From: Xylona heveae TC161
Lineage: Eukaryota; Ascomycota; Xylonomycetes; Xylonales; Xylonaceae
DNA length: 64,000 bases
Direction of reading: 5' to 3'
Assembly: GCF_001619985.1 (NCBI RefSeq)
Contig: NW_017264196.1
Span: forward strand, 1,736,001-1,800,000
A program made the position numbers and the translations under genes. Of this stretch, positions 55,731-64,000 are shown piece by piece. Within the stretch, counting starts at the first letter, position 1; every line of letters starts with the position of its first letter. The notes under the pieces are model-generated. The model did no database searches. It saw nothing but the letters and a program-made list of their open reading frames with translations, and was not told where the DNA came from.

Positions 55731-56759
55731 ATGCCTAGAGATCGGAGCGCCTGGCGGAACGTGCATTTTGTCGACGCCTCGACAGGAGCAATCTTAGGCG
55801 GTTGTTATCAAGAGGGTTCTTTAAGTGAAGAGTGTCTGATTTGGATCTTTCGAAATATCTTACTTGTGGTGGAAGGTGATCTGGTTGTTAGTCATCGGGA
55901 GACTAACCGAACCGTTGTGCCTTCAGCTCAACCAGTCGTCCCGGGAACCTATGAGATCAGTACGGCAGGTATGCGATTGCCCAAAATAAGACCGATTCAT
56001 AGACTTATATAACTAGGGACGATACGTGTAACTGACGAGCCATGGGAGGCTCGCCTTATTAGCCATAATTTATCTGGCCGAGAGGACTCGTTTACTCGTC
56101 ACGTGCGCCTGAGAGACCAATATTGCATGGTATCTGGTGCACCAAATAGATTGGCTGCTTTTGGTGACTTCATTGGACTACAAGCTGCGCACTTATTTCC
56201 ATTGGCGAAGGAGATGATATGGAGAGCAAATGATTACCGCTGCTGGGTGATGGACATGGACGATGCGCCTGAGAGCAGTAGGATAAATTCTATCCAGAAT
56301 GGACTGCTAATGTCAGAAAGCTTGCATTCGTGCTTCGATCAGTACTTGTTCTCTATCAATCCTGACGTGAGTACTTTCAGGGTGGAAATCGTTCCAGCAA
56401 CGTAGTGTACTGATACAGCAAAGGATGGCTATAAAATAATAAGTTTTGTACCTGACAATTGGGGCGTCGATGGTCGAATCCTAGAGCTTCCCTGTCGGGA
56501 GCCGTCAAATCCACACCACGTGTCGGATGAGCTGCTACGATGGCACTTTCGGCAGGGTGTGTTGGCAAACATGCGTGGTGCCGGAGAACCAACCTTTGAC
56601 AATGACTTCCCCCCCAGGAGGGACCAAATGGCTGTCTTGCGCTCTGAGCCATACGGAAAGGAACGACTCGAGATGGAAGTGAGTGAAAGGCTGAAATGTG
56701 CCACTCAGCGTTCTGAGGTGACTTCCATTCAACCGGTTACTGCTATTTTCAAAGGCTAA
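55731..56759 (+). CDS. Fungal HNH-type endonuclease-domain protein
   Basis: Exons 55731-55968, 56017-56366 and 56424-56759 join in phase through introns of 48 and 57 bp (donors GTATGC and GTGAGT) into 307 residues. The domain has the fungal HNH layout: RDQYCMVSGAPNRLAAFGDF, then the histidine in LQAAHLFPL, then INSIQNGLLMSESLHSCFDQ and YLFSINPD, and the C-terminal signature VSDELLRWHFRQGVLANMRG followed by GAGEPTFDNDFPP. The N-terminal block NVHFVDASTGAILGGCYQEG is also typical. HNH domains bind a metal and cut nucleic acid in many contexts. The fungal proteins are numerous, often in accessory regions, and uncharacterised. The reading frame is undamaged. Confidence 0.88.
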
Positions 56760-57107
56760 TGTAGACAAATTCTTAGAACCACGCACATTGAGGATGGCTA
56801 CAACTGTCTCAAATAGCTCAGAGATTGCTCGAATCAAAGCGTTCAATGCCCCTCTTTGCCTGGGAGCTATCAAATGCTTGAATAACTAACCTCGCACATT
56901 CATTTTGCTTCCATTTTTTGGCCCAATCAAATTTGTATTTGGAGTGGTGTTGGCATCTATCAAGGAGTTGGGTAACGATCTGAACAGTCTATGGATAATG
57001 GTATGAGCTTTGCAATATTGCTTTGACATTTGCTCTGTTGAACAAGAAAGAAACGAAGAAAAAAGTCTAATTATTTATCTTCAGAACTGCTCCACAATCA
57101 CTCAGCC
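56760..57107. other. Intergenic between convergent genes
   Basis: Nothing recognised. Confidence 0.6.
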
Positions 57108-58234
57108 CTAGTGCCCCTTGTTGGCATAAGCACAGCCATCATCCGTCTCCATAAAAGCATCGAGATACTTGAACGACGAGTCACTACTCAAAGCAGGCCT
57201 CTTCTTCCCGGTTGCAATATCCCACACAAAGCCATATCGCAAGGCAATACCCATTAACCTAGCCAACTCCATCTTCTCCTTGAGCTCTGTCGTGACGTCT
57301 TCAGTTCCTACTTCACTCTCGAAAGTCTTCCAGAAAAGCTTTCTCAACTGCTCGTGGTTGCTACAGTAATGCCAGCCCTCGCTGTCCATGTGGCCCAAGA
57401 CATTCTCCACGCCCCACAGAGCTAAACCAAATGGTCGGAATTTGGCGTCAACCCAGTCAATGATTCCAGTAATATGGCCCGTTGAGGGGTCAACGAGCAC
57501 ATTCATCTCGCAGAGGTCATCGTGGGTAATAACAAGAGGATATGAAGAGGAAAACAATCCGTCAACATCTTTGCAAAGCCGAAGCATGACTTTAGCAAAT
57601 CGCGGAGGCAAAGAATCAGAGAGAAGGTTCAAGTCCCGCGAAATCTCATCCCGGCAAGCTGCTAGTGCCCGTTCGTCCATGGCTACTGGCTTCTTCCACG
57701 ACAATGCAAAAAACTTATTACCAACAATGTCAATAAAATATTAAAGAAAAAAAAAACATGATGATTGTTTTGAGACACGTCACGGGGCTTTAATACCTAC
57801 TTTGCAAAGTCCATTACAACGTTTTCCTGCCATGTCTGTATCTCTTTGGAAAGGTCAACAAAGAAACCATGTCTCATTCGTGCTTCGATGTAAGTGATGC
57901 CTTCTACTCTCTCCATCACGTAGATGCCGAGACGAGACGATTCGGAATCGCCAATGTGCCCGTGAAAAGTACACCGTGCTACAAAACTGCCAAACGTGGA
58001 CCATGCAAGGTCGTAGATTTCCATGTCTAAATCTTCGCATCGGAATTGTACAATGCTTGTTTGTTTCGGCCCTGCGTATACCGTGTAGCTGAAGCATCCT
58101 TGGATTGGACACGGAGTGATTGGGGCTCCAACTAGTGAAATGGCAATCTCGTCGCACTGATCTCTCGTAACATCTTTGAAAGGAAGAAAAAAATCAGCAA
58201 TCGTATTGTCCAAAGAGTATATTTTGTAAGACAT
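57108..58234 (-). CDS. APH-family (aminoglycoside phosphotransferase-like) kinase, splice junction problematic
   Basis: The 5' exon starts at ATG 58232-58234; the 3' exon runs from about 57713 to 57108. The C-terminal half has the APH catalytic pieces THDDLCEMNVLVD (Brenner-type HxDxxxxN) and GIIDWVDAKFRPFGL, so chemistry may be retained; the N-terminal lobe has IYVMERVEGITYIEARM at the hinge. The likely natural join is MDFAK to FFALSW. However, the only good donor there (GTAGGT at 57800) and the acceptor at 57714 leave the frame off by one. A weaker donor, GTTGTA at 57820, keeps frame but drops seven residues. A missing T in the T6 run at the exon start would explain it. It is either a sequence error or a recently damaged gene. 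Substrate unknown. Confidence 0.72.
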
Positions 58235-58464
58235 TTTAAAGTTTTGTCCAGCTCCAGTTAATTGGTCCCTAAATCCTCGCTGTAAGATTGCTGAAGGTTG
58301 ATTAAATTAGTGGGGTCGAAGCGCGGGTTGTGGGGGAAGTCTGGGGCTGGGGCGTAACAACGGGTTGGCTCGTGTTTAATTTGAAATGCTGCCTACTGTG
58401 GGGTGACACAAATAAGGGGTTAATTTCGCGACCAGAACGTGTCTTCACCACCACCACAACAACG
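58235..58464. other. Short intergenic stretch before the Tc1 remnant
   Basis: Promoter side of the APH-like gene. Nothing else seen. Confidence 0.4.
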
Positions 58465-58848
58465 ATGCCTCGAGCCTTTGAGCCATGAAAACAGGGCCCT
58501 GAGCTATTTCCAGCTCAGCAGGGAGATAATTGGGGCTAGAAAGGCTGGCAAGACTTATAAATAAATTGCTTCATTGCTCTACTTGCCATACACTACTGTT
58601 AACTCCACACTTGTACAGGACAAAAAACATGAAAATTTAGAGACCCTCCTGCGACCTGGAAGACCCAAAAAAATTTCTGACTGTACATCCAGACAGGTTC
58701 GAAGACAAATTCCAAATAATCTGAGTATAAAATTATGGGAATTACATGCAACCTGTATGCCAGAAGTATCAGAAAGAACGCTCCAATGGGAGCTCCAGAG
58801 ACACAACCTTTGGAAGTGGAGAAAGGCTGAAAGACCCCTTTTGATCTC
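58465..58848 (+). mobile_element. Tc1/mariner transposase remnant, N-terminal part
   Basis: Degenerate DNA-transposon sequence in the plus direction, beginning ATGCCTCGAGCC. With one frameshift and two stops (TGA near 58486, TAA near 58562) it encodes a recognisable Tc1-type DNA-binding region: REIIGARKAGKTYK, IASLLYLPYTTVNSTLVQ, then GRPKKISDCTSRQVRRQI and ELQRHNLWKWRKAERPLL. The catalytic DDE domain is absent. The match stops at about 58848, exactly where the minus-strand nucleotidyltransferase-like sequence begins, so this is a truncated element joined to that gene. Terminal repeats were not identified. Confidence 0.8.
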
Positions 58849-59392
58849 CAAGCCATCGCAAGTCGAACGAATCATGATATTTTGCCCGTGTTGCTGCTGC
58901 ACGAAGCTTACCCTTGAATAAATAAAATGGGTCGAGGACGCTGGCAAGGCCGGTCCCGAGTCGCTGGCCATTTACCGTCCGAAGGGAGGCCTGTATGTCT
59001 CTCATAGTGTATTGCGAGCCTCGAGGATATTTAGATAAACTGATCTTCGAGTTCTTCCGACAGAGAGAAGGGGGGAAGGGCACACACTAACCGGCAAATT
59101 GCTCACAAAAGATCTCGACAAGCACCGCATTGCTTCGATCTGGTTTATCGGACCATAAGAATGCGACATAGTCCTGTCGACTCTGAGGGATGGCAGCAAA
59201 GCCGTCCTTGCCGTCGAGCAGACTGATGATTTGCGCTTTGGATATGGACGCAATGCAGTCAATATCCTTACTCTGGCGGAGGCCCCCGAGGACAGCAATG
59301 GCATATCCACCAAATATGCCAGACTTGACATTAGCTTGGCGCAGGATTCGATACAGTGCAATTGCAGCATCATTCAGGCGTTCTTGAACCAT
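58769..59392 (-). CDS. Nucleotidyltransferase-like protein whose C-terminus is derived from a Tc1 remnant
   Basis: Exons 59092-59392 and 58769-59019 join in phase (donor GTTAGT, acceptor CTCGAG, intron 72 bp) into 183 residues. The N-terminal half has the nucleotidyltransferase signature IFGGYAIAVLGGLRQSKDID: a glycine pair followed by the D-x-D metal site. Exon 2 carries TMRDIQASLRTVNG, then LASVLDPFYLFKGKLRAAAT and KYHDSFDLRWL, as in fungal relatives. After RWL, at about 58848, the reading frame enters antisense Tc1 sequence and stops about 27 codons later. Usual relatives continue further, so the native C-terminus is lost and replaced. Whether the fusion is expressed is unknown. A second gene of this general type lies just upstream. 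Confidence 0.68.
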
Positions 59393-59789
59393 TGTGTCAG
59401 GATATGTTGGAAAAGAGCCATCTCACTCTCGTATCCAGATCTGTACAACTCCTTGAAGTTGACATGTATGGAAACAAAGTCTTCATTGTTTTTCCTTTGA
59501 ACATCAGCTATTTCCATGGCAAGTCCATGGTGCCACGTCAATAAGACTTGTAATCCCTGCTCTGTTTTTGCTGCATGGGATTGATGTGGAGGGGGGTCTG
59601 TTTGTTGACCAATCATGGTGTTAATACAAGCGCCTATTGGTTTTGGGAGGGATGTATCAGCCGCGTGAGCAGCGGTTTCTTGAAGTCGTCTTTTTCCGAA
59701 ATGTGACATACGCTCCTCCAATTTGCCATCCTCGATGCGAAACGTTAAAAAAACAGCAAACTAAATTCTTTGATTGTGAGCAGATAAAA
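59393..59789. other. Stretch between two nucleotidyltransferase-like genes
   Basis: Promoter of the downstream gene. A minus-strand frame (59374-59721) overlaps that gene's first codons; it has an ATG near 59709 but no recognised content. Confidence 0.4.
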
Positions 59790-60573
59790 TTACCGGGAGG
59801 CTATGATCTGGAATCCAGATCCCGGAATCCGTCGGAGTCGCTCTGCTTCCTCTTTATCTGCAACAAAACACGTCACATCGTGGTCCAAAAACTCATCATT
59901 GCACGATGACTTTTCGCATATCAGCGTCATGGCTAATTCGAGCACTTGAGGTTGGGCGCTGATGATATTCGCCTTGACCCACTCCTCATCCAAATCCATC
60001 CCATCCAGTAATTGCTCCGCAGCAATCCTCGCCATACCATCATTTGATTCTAAAAATCTCCGACAAAGACCAATGAAAAAAGGTGGCAGCCGTGGTACAG
60101 GGATATACTTGATGTCATCTTTAGAAACCAAATCCAAGATCTGACGGCTGTATGTAGTAAAGGAACGTGTCTCGTCTTGGCAAACAATGTTTCTGTCGAG
60201 AGGATTCAGGCCAAAATATGTATCGGAGAAAAGAATGACTGCGTATGATAGCGTCGTCACCGATGTCGCCAGAAGCCGGGGAAACCCTCTTTTATACTCT
60301 GTGAAGAGATCGTAATCTTCCTTTATCTCAAGCTTGAACATATTTTTCGAGCATAAAACAGATACTGCTGGAGACAGGGAATTCTCAGGTATGCAGATCT
60401 CGATATCCTACATATATATGTGAGGGCAATTCCGTAAGTTCTGCAGGAATGCTCACATGCACAACCCTTGGTACATTGTAGTAATTCAGTGCTATTTCTC
60501 CAACCAGACATGCAGGAATATCTGCGTTTTTGAGAGCCGCAAGAGTCGTCTTGATGATTTGTAAAATGTCCAT
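59790..60573 (-). CDS. Nucleotidyltransferase-fold-like fungal protein
   Basis: Exons 60457-60573 and 59790-60407 join in phase (donor GTGAGC, acceptor ATGTAG, intron 49 bp) into 244 residues. The start is ATG 60571-60573. The N-terminus LVGEIALNYYNVPRVVHDIE, followed by ICIPENS, matches the G-(x)-R-x-x-D-x-E core of nucleotidyltransferase-like folds. Further conserved blocks are NLF/DLFTEYKRGFPRL, QILDLVSKDDIKYIPVPRLP, FFIGLCRRFLESNDGMA and AAEQLLDGMDLDEEWVK. Proteins of this type are common in Pezizomycotina, often in multiple copies, and uncharacterised. The key acidic pair is D-x-E rather than D-x-D, so activity is uncertain. It is intact and lies head-to-tail with the Tc1-truncated relative. 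Confidence 0.7.
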
Positions 60574-60966
60574 CTTGCATCAAAGAACAATGATGGGCAC
60601 ACTACGGATGCGGGGAATAAAGGAGCAGAGAGTCAATAATGGCGGAGTTTAGGTGTCTTAAATAGTCCGGTTCGCCAGGTCGCCCTGATTTGGGCGGCTA
60701 TCTCTGACTCAGGTGTCGGTAAAGCCCAACTGTGCAGTCTCGCTGTGATAATAGAGGCACAGCTTGACCGCCAACAAAGACTGTCAACTTCCCCCTCCCC
60801 GCCCCCAAATCCTTTCTTGCATTCAGTTTCGTTGCAATGAGTTCTTTCTCTCAAGTTCCTTGCATATGTCGAGAACACAATTATCTCGTCTCCTCAACGG
60901 CGTTCCATTGCAAGGATTGACATACGTGGTCTGTATAGATGGCCATCATCATCTACTACTCTAAGA
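60574..60966. other. Intergenic, divergent promoters
   Basis: Upstream of the nucleotidyltransferase-like gene (minus) and the phosphoesterase (plus). Nothing else seen. Confidence 0.5.
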
Positions 60967-62055
60967 ATGCAGCATCTTGCTGCAACCCGCAGCGTGGCTT
61001 CATGGCGATACAAAATCCAATCCCTGCTGCCAAGACCGTCCGTCTCCTTTCAAGTCTTATCAGATCTGCATCTCGAAATCAACAAGCAATATTCATCCTA
61101 TGACATACCCGTCTGTTCCCCTTATTTGATTCTCGCCGGGGACGTTGGCCGCCTCGCGGACTCAGACTATAACGAGTACCGTGACTTCCTATGCCGCCAA
61201 ACTGAGCGTTTCGAAAAAGTATTTCTCGTTCTTGGGAATCATGAGTTCTACGGCCTATCTTTTGCCGCCGGTCTTGAAAAGGCCAAGCAACTTGAAAAGG
61301 AACATTGTTTTAGCGGACGGCTTGTCCTTCTTCATCAGACGCGTTTTGACTTTGATTGCAATTGTTCCACATCCTCATCTCTGGTCCCTCCTGTTTCTCC
61401 TTCTCCTCTCCTCTCTCCCTATTTTTCTCCTCGTTCCTGTCCCTGTCCCCGTGTTACAATCCTAGGCTGCACGCTCTGGTCCCAAATCCCAGACGACGCC
61501 AAAACCAGAGCGATTGTCAAGTCCAAGATCAAAGATTTTCAAAATATACATGACTGGACGATTGACGACCACAACGCTGCTCATGAGTCGGATGTCGCCT
61601 GGTTACGGCAGCAGGTTGGGCTCATACAGCGAGAGAATGAAGCGACCCCAGCTCACACCAAAAAGAGGTCTGGGTCAAGCTTGGGGTTGGAGTCCAGGTT
61701 CAGGTCCAGGTCCAGGTCAAGACCCAGGAACCGCTCGATTCTGATAATAACTCACTACGCGCCCTCTATTGCAAAAACCTCCAGTCCGCGCAACTCGAAA
61801 AACCCATGGATCTCAGCGTTCGCAACTGACCTGTTGTCGGTGTCAAAAAGGCCAAACACACAGAGTGAGTGGGACGGAGTCAAGGTTTGGGTATTTGGAC
61901 ATACACACCACACGACGCAGTTCAAGCAAGACGGTATAACAGTTCTGAGCAATCAGCGTGGTTATGTACTTCCCTGGAAACCCGATCCTAGGAAGCGCGA
62001 TAGCGCCGAGAAGGATAGGGTTGATGTCAGGAAGGTTGTACGATTGAGTGGGTAA
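60967..62055 (+). CDS. Calcineurin-like metallophosphoesterase
   Basis: A single exon of 362 residues from ATG 60967. All five metallophosphoesterase motifs are in order: SDLHLE (DxH) at about residue 33, LAGDVGR (GDxx), LGNHEFYG (GNHE), ITHYAP (H) and FGHTHH (GHxH), so the two-metal site looks intact. A low-complexity Ser/Pro/Cys insert (about 128-160) and an RSRSR tract coded by a GTCCAG-type tandem repeat (about 240-255) are unusual insertions. No signal peptide is clear. Fungal members are annotated only as Ser/Thr phosphatase-like; the substrate is unknown. It is convergent with the sedolisin gene. Confidence 0.88.
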   Translation: MQHLAATRSVASWRYKIQSLLPRPSVSFQVLSDLHLEINKQYSSYDIPVCSPYLILAGDVGRLADSDYNEYRDFLCRQTERFEKVFLVLGNHEFYGLSFAAGLEKAKQLEKEHCFSGRLVLLHQTRFDFDCNCSTSSSLVPPVSPSPLLSPYFSPRSCPCPRVTILGCTLWSQIPDDAKTRAIVKSKIKDFQNIHDWTIDDHNAAHESDVAWLRQQVGLIQRENEATPAHTKKRSGSSLGLESRFRSRSRSRPRNRSILIITHYAPSIAKTSSPRNSKNPWISAFATDLLSVSKRPNTQSEWDGVKVWVFGHTHHTTQFKQDGITVLSNQRGYVLPWKPDPRKRDSAEKDRVDVRKVVRLSG

Positions 62056-62737
62056 GGGGGGTTTTGCTTGCTCCCTGGAAGAGGACTCATCCGACTCAGA
62101 CTGTCATACGGTCATACCTTAAACATCCTGCTTTCAAAGGTCAAATGATGAATCATGAAACAGAGAATGGGTTCTTTAAAGACAATTTTAATATTACTAG
62201 AGTTTAAGTTCATAGCTAGCAGAGAGAAAATGTATCAGATGCATTAAATTCATGTTCAAGATTGAGTCTACTACAAGACGCCATTGAAGTTATTGAACCA
62301 AAGGCAGAATCAACCACAAAAAGGAAGAAGGATGACAAAACAAGAACAAAAAACGGTGATACCAAATCAAGAACTTGAAAATGTCTGTAATATTTTATAT
62401 CTCTCATATGCTAGATGTCAGATGCCAGATGGCAGATGCTGGATGCTAGATGCTAGATGTAGAAAAAGATGGAAGTAATATATCTTCTAGATATCTACAA
62501 CTTAAAGGTTAGTAATTCAACACCACCTCCACTACATCCCCTTCCTTCTTCGTCTTCTCCGCCACCATTACCACCACTACCAAACCCCACCGCCGCGAAC
62601 AAAAGCGGCAGCGGCAGTAACAACATCCACACCCACGCCAACAACGACGCCATGACGCGACGACGCCATGACACAATGACACAATGACACAATCGCACAA
62701 AAAAACAGCAGCTCTAAGAGTCTAAAACTCTAACTCT
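62056..62737. other. Intergenic with short GATGCTAGAT repeats
   Basis: Between convergent genes. About six imperfect 8-10 bp units (AGATGC, CAGATG, CTAGATG) at 62410-62460. No gene is seen. Confidence 0.55.
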
Positions 62738-63354
62738 CTAAGGCAAAGAAAGATACAGAGCCAAAAGTTTCGGATAATTCGGCGTGCCCAGGCCCGTGAC
62801 GGGATCCCAGCCCGACACGGCAGTGAAACCGGGGGTGCCGCAGCCCTGGTTTCCGCCCGAGGTGATATCATTCAGGACCTGCGGGTGGGCGTAGAGGGTG
62901 GGATTCAGAAAGCCGACGGGTCCCTTACCGACATTCAGACGGGCTTCGTTGATGAGGGTGATGATGGAGCCGAAAGTGGGAGAGCTAGCAGATGTGCCGA
63001 AGACGAGGTTGAAGCCGCCGTCGATGGCGATGACGTAGTTGACGCCTGGAGGATGCGGTAACGTTAGTATGAGAGGGATATATTTTCCGAGGGGGTTACA
63101 GGGGGTAAGAGAAGAGTGGGCGGGCAGGATTGTAAGACAACGGGAAAGCGAAGATAAAGAATGGGAAGGAAAGTGAAGGAAAGGAAAAGAAAGGAGAAGG
63201 AAAGAATGGGTAAAATCAAAAAAAAAGAAAGAAAAGAAAAGAAGAAAAGCAAAGGGCCGCAAATGGAAGAAGGAAATGGTAAAGACCAAAGGGATGAAAG
63301 AAGTCAAGGAAAGACNNNNNNNNNNCAGGATTGTAAGACAACGGGAAAGCGAAG

Positions 63355-63395
<41 letters not shown>

Positions 63396-64000
63396 AAAAG
63401 AAAAGAATGGGAGAAGTAAATAAAAAAGAAAGAAAAGAAAAGAAGAAAAGCAAAGGGCCGCAAATGGAAGAAGGAAATGGTAAAGACCAAAGGGATGAAA
63501 GAAGTCAAGGAAAGACATACCGTTGGCAGAAACGTCAGGGTATCCACGGGTAGTACGAGAATTATTGTAGCGGTCCGCGCCATACGGAGGATTGTGGTTG
63601 GCAAAATACGCTCCGACGGCAGCGGCCTGGTATGATGGCAAGGGAAAGACATTTGAAAATCCACCGCCAGAGTAAATGACTTGTTCGGCGGCGCTCTCGG
63701 GCTGGAAAACGCTGGCGCCGGGGTTGACCTGCGTAGCGCCCACAGAGGTAACGTAGGGGCAGGTGCCAGGGAAAGAAGGGTTAAAAAGGCCGCTGGAGCC
63801 GTCATTGTATTCGCCCGTCGTGGGATCGATGCACTGGCCCCCGTTTCCAGCAACGCCGTAGTCACCAGATGAATAGAGGATGGTGACGCCCTGAAGACCC
63901 AATTTGAGGTATTCGTTGCACTGGCGCTGCTCGTAAAAGGGCGTGAGGTCGGCTTCGTTGTAGCCATACGAAGTGGAAATGACCTTTGTCGCGGAGAAGC
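62738..64000 (-). CDS. Sedolisin (S53) serine-carboxyl peptidase, tripeptidyl-peptidase-like, 5' end outside window
   Basis: Two exons are visible: 63521 to beyond 64000, and 62738-63045. They join in phase (donor GTATGT, acceptor CTCCAG). The upstream exon has STSYGYNEADLTPFYEQRQC, then GVTILYSSGDYGVAG, where the oxyanion-hole Asp sits, and CPYVTSVGATQV and GGGFSNVFPLPSYQ; its end is RGYPDVSANG. The downstream exon has FGTSASSPTFGSIITLINEA with the catalytic Ser, then GPVGFLNPTLYAHP and the calcium-site tail NDITSGGNQGCGTPGF and WDPVTGLGTPN. The family is secreted or vacuolar, acid-active and cuts tripeptides or peptides. The catalytic Glu/Asp pair lies outside the window. The 475-bp intron contains an N gap between duplicate copies, so its true length is doubtful. 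Confidence 0.93.
63125..63516. repeat. 191-nt direct duplication flanking a 10-N gap
   Basis: Copies at 63125-63315 and 63326-63516 begin CAGGATTGTAAGACAACGGG and end AAGTCAAGGAAAGAC; 63316-63325 are N. Both are 191 nt but differ in the middle, where the second has a poly-A run at about 63357-63393. It looks like two overlapping contig ends not merged. Confidence 0.85.

Noticed and set aside
59374-59721. 115-codon minus-strand frame between the two nucleotidyltransferase-like genes
   Set aside because: Overlaps the start of a better-supported gene in another frame and matches nothing I know; it may be a remnant, but support is too weak.
63216-63967. Long frames reading through the sedolisin intron and the N gap
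   Set aside because: Pyrimidine-rich intron without stops by chance; splicing at 63520 and 63046 restores the conserved peptidase sequence.
1-64000. Retroelements, CRISPR arrays, rDNA repeats or prophage-like segments
   Set aside because: Scanned on both strands; none seen apart from the pogo and Tc1 DNA-transposon remnants listed.

Overview
This 64 kb window is nuclear DNA of a filamentous ascomycete (Pezizomycotina). The signs are short GT-AG introns of about 45 to 260 bp, some with CTAAC-type branch sites, a Zn2Cys6 transcription factor, the fungal pH-signalling gene palC, a sedolisin peptidase, a single dispersed 5S rRNA gene, and fungal accessory families (HNH, APH-like kinase, nucleotidyltransferase-like, pogo and Tc1 remnants). 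I cannot place it below subphylum with confidence. All gene models were built by eye from frames, splice sites and remembered family sequence; no search was run.

Layout. 0-7.2 kb: the 3' part of a GNAT acetyltransferase, a Rad53/CHK2-type FHA kinase, and an initiator tRNA-Met. 7.8-19 kb is accessory in character. It holds an F-box-like gene whose stop codon overlaps that of a PD-(D/E)XK nuclease-like gene on the other strand, a Zn2Cys6 regulator, a secreted protein with a Kex2-like site, a pseudokinase, and a spliced 61-residue cysteine-rich secreted protein. 19-21.2 kb: a seven-exon MFS exporter with a 15-nt microexon. 22.7-23.8 kb: a pogo-like transposase fragment and a 5S rRNA gene. 24.6-31 kb: three conserved but uncharacterised proteins. 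31.8-35 kb: a divergent pair encoding two TFIID subunits, TAF3 and TAF7. 35.7-43.3 kb: an acidic protein with an internal repeat, palC, a complex I subunit of NDUFB10/PDSW type, and a small Cys-containing protein. 46.9-54.8 kb: an Mnn10-type Golgi mannosyltransferase and a large single-pass membrane protein. 55.7-60.6 kb is a second accessory block: HNH nuclease, APH-like kinase, a Tc1 remnant joined to a nucleotidyltransferase-like gene, and a second nucleotidyltransferase-like gene. 60.9-64 kb: a metallophosphoesterase and the 3' half of a sedolisin, whose intron carries a run of Ns between two 191-nt copies.

Most conserved genes here (TFIID, palC, complex I, Mnn10, Rad53) have unrelated housekeeping roles, so I see no metabolic gene cluster: the MFS exporter and the Zn2Cys6 factor have no biosynthetic enzymes beside them. 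The most unusual material is in the two accessory blocks: the hidden cysteine-rich secreted peptide, the tail-to-tail F-box/nuclease pair, and the HNH-kinase-nucleotidyltransferase island with its transposon-derived gene end.
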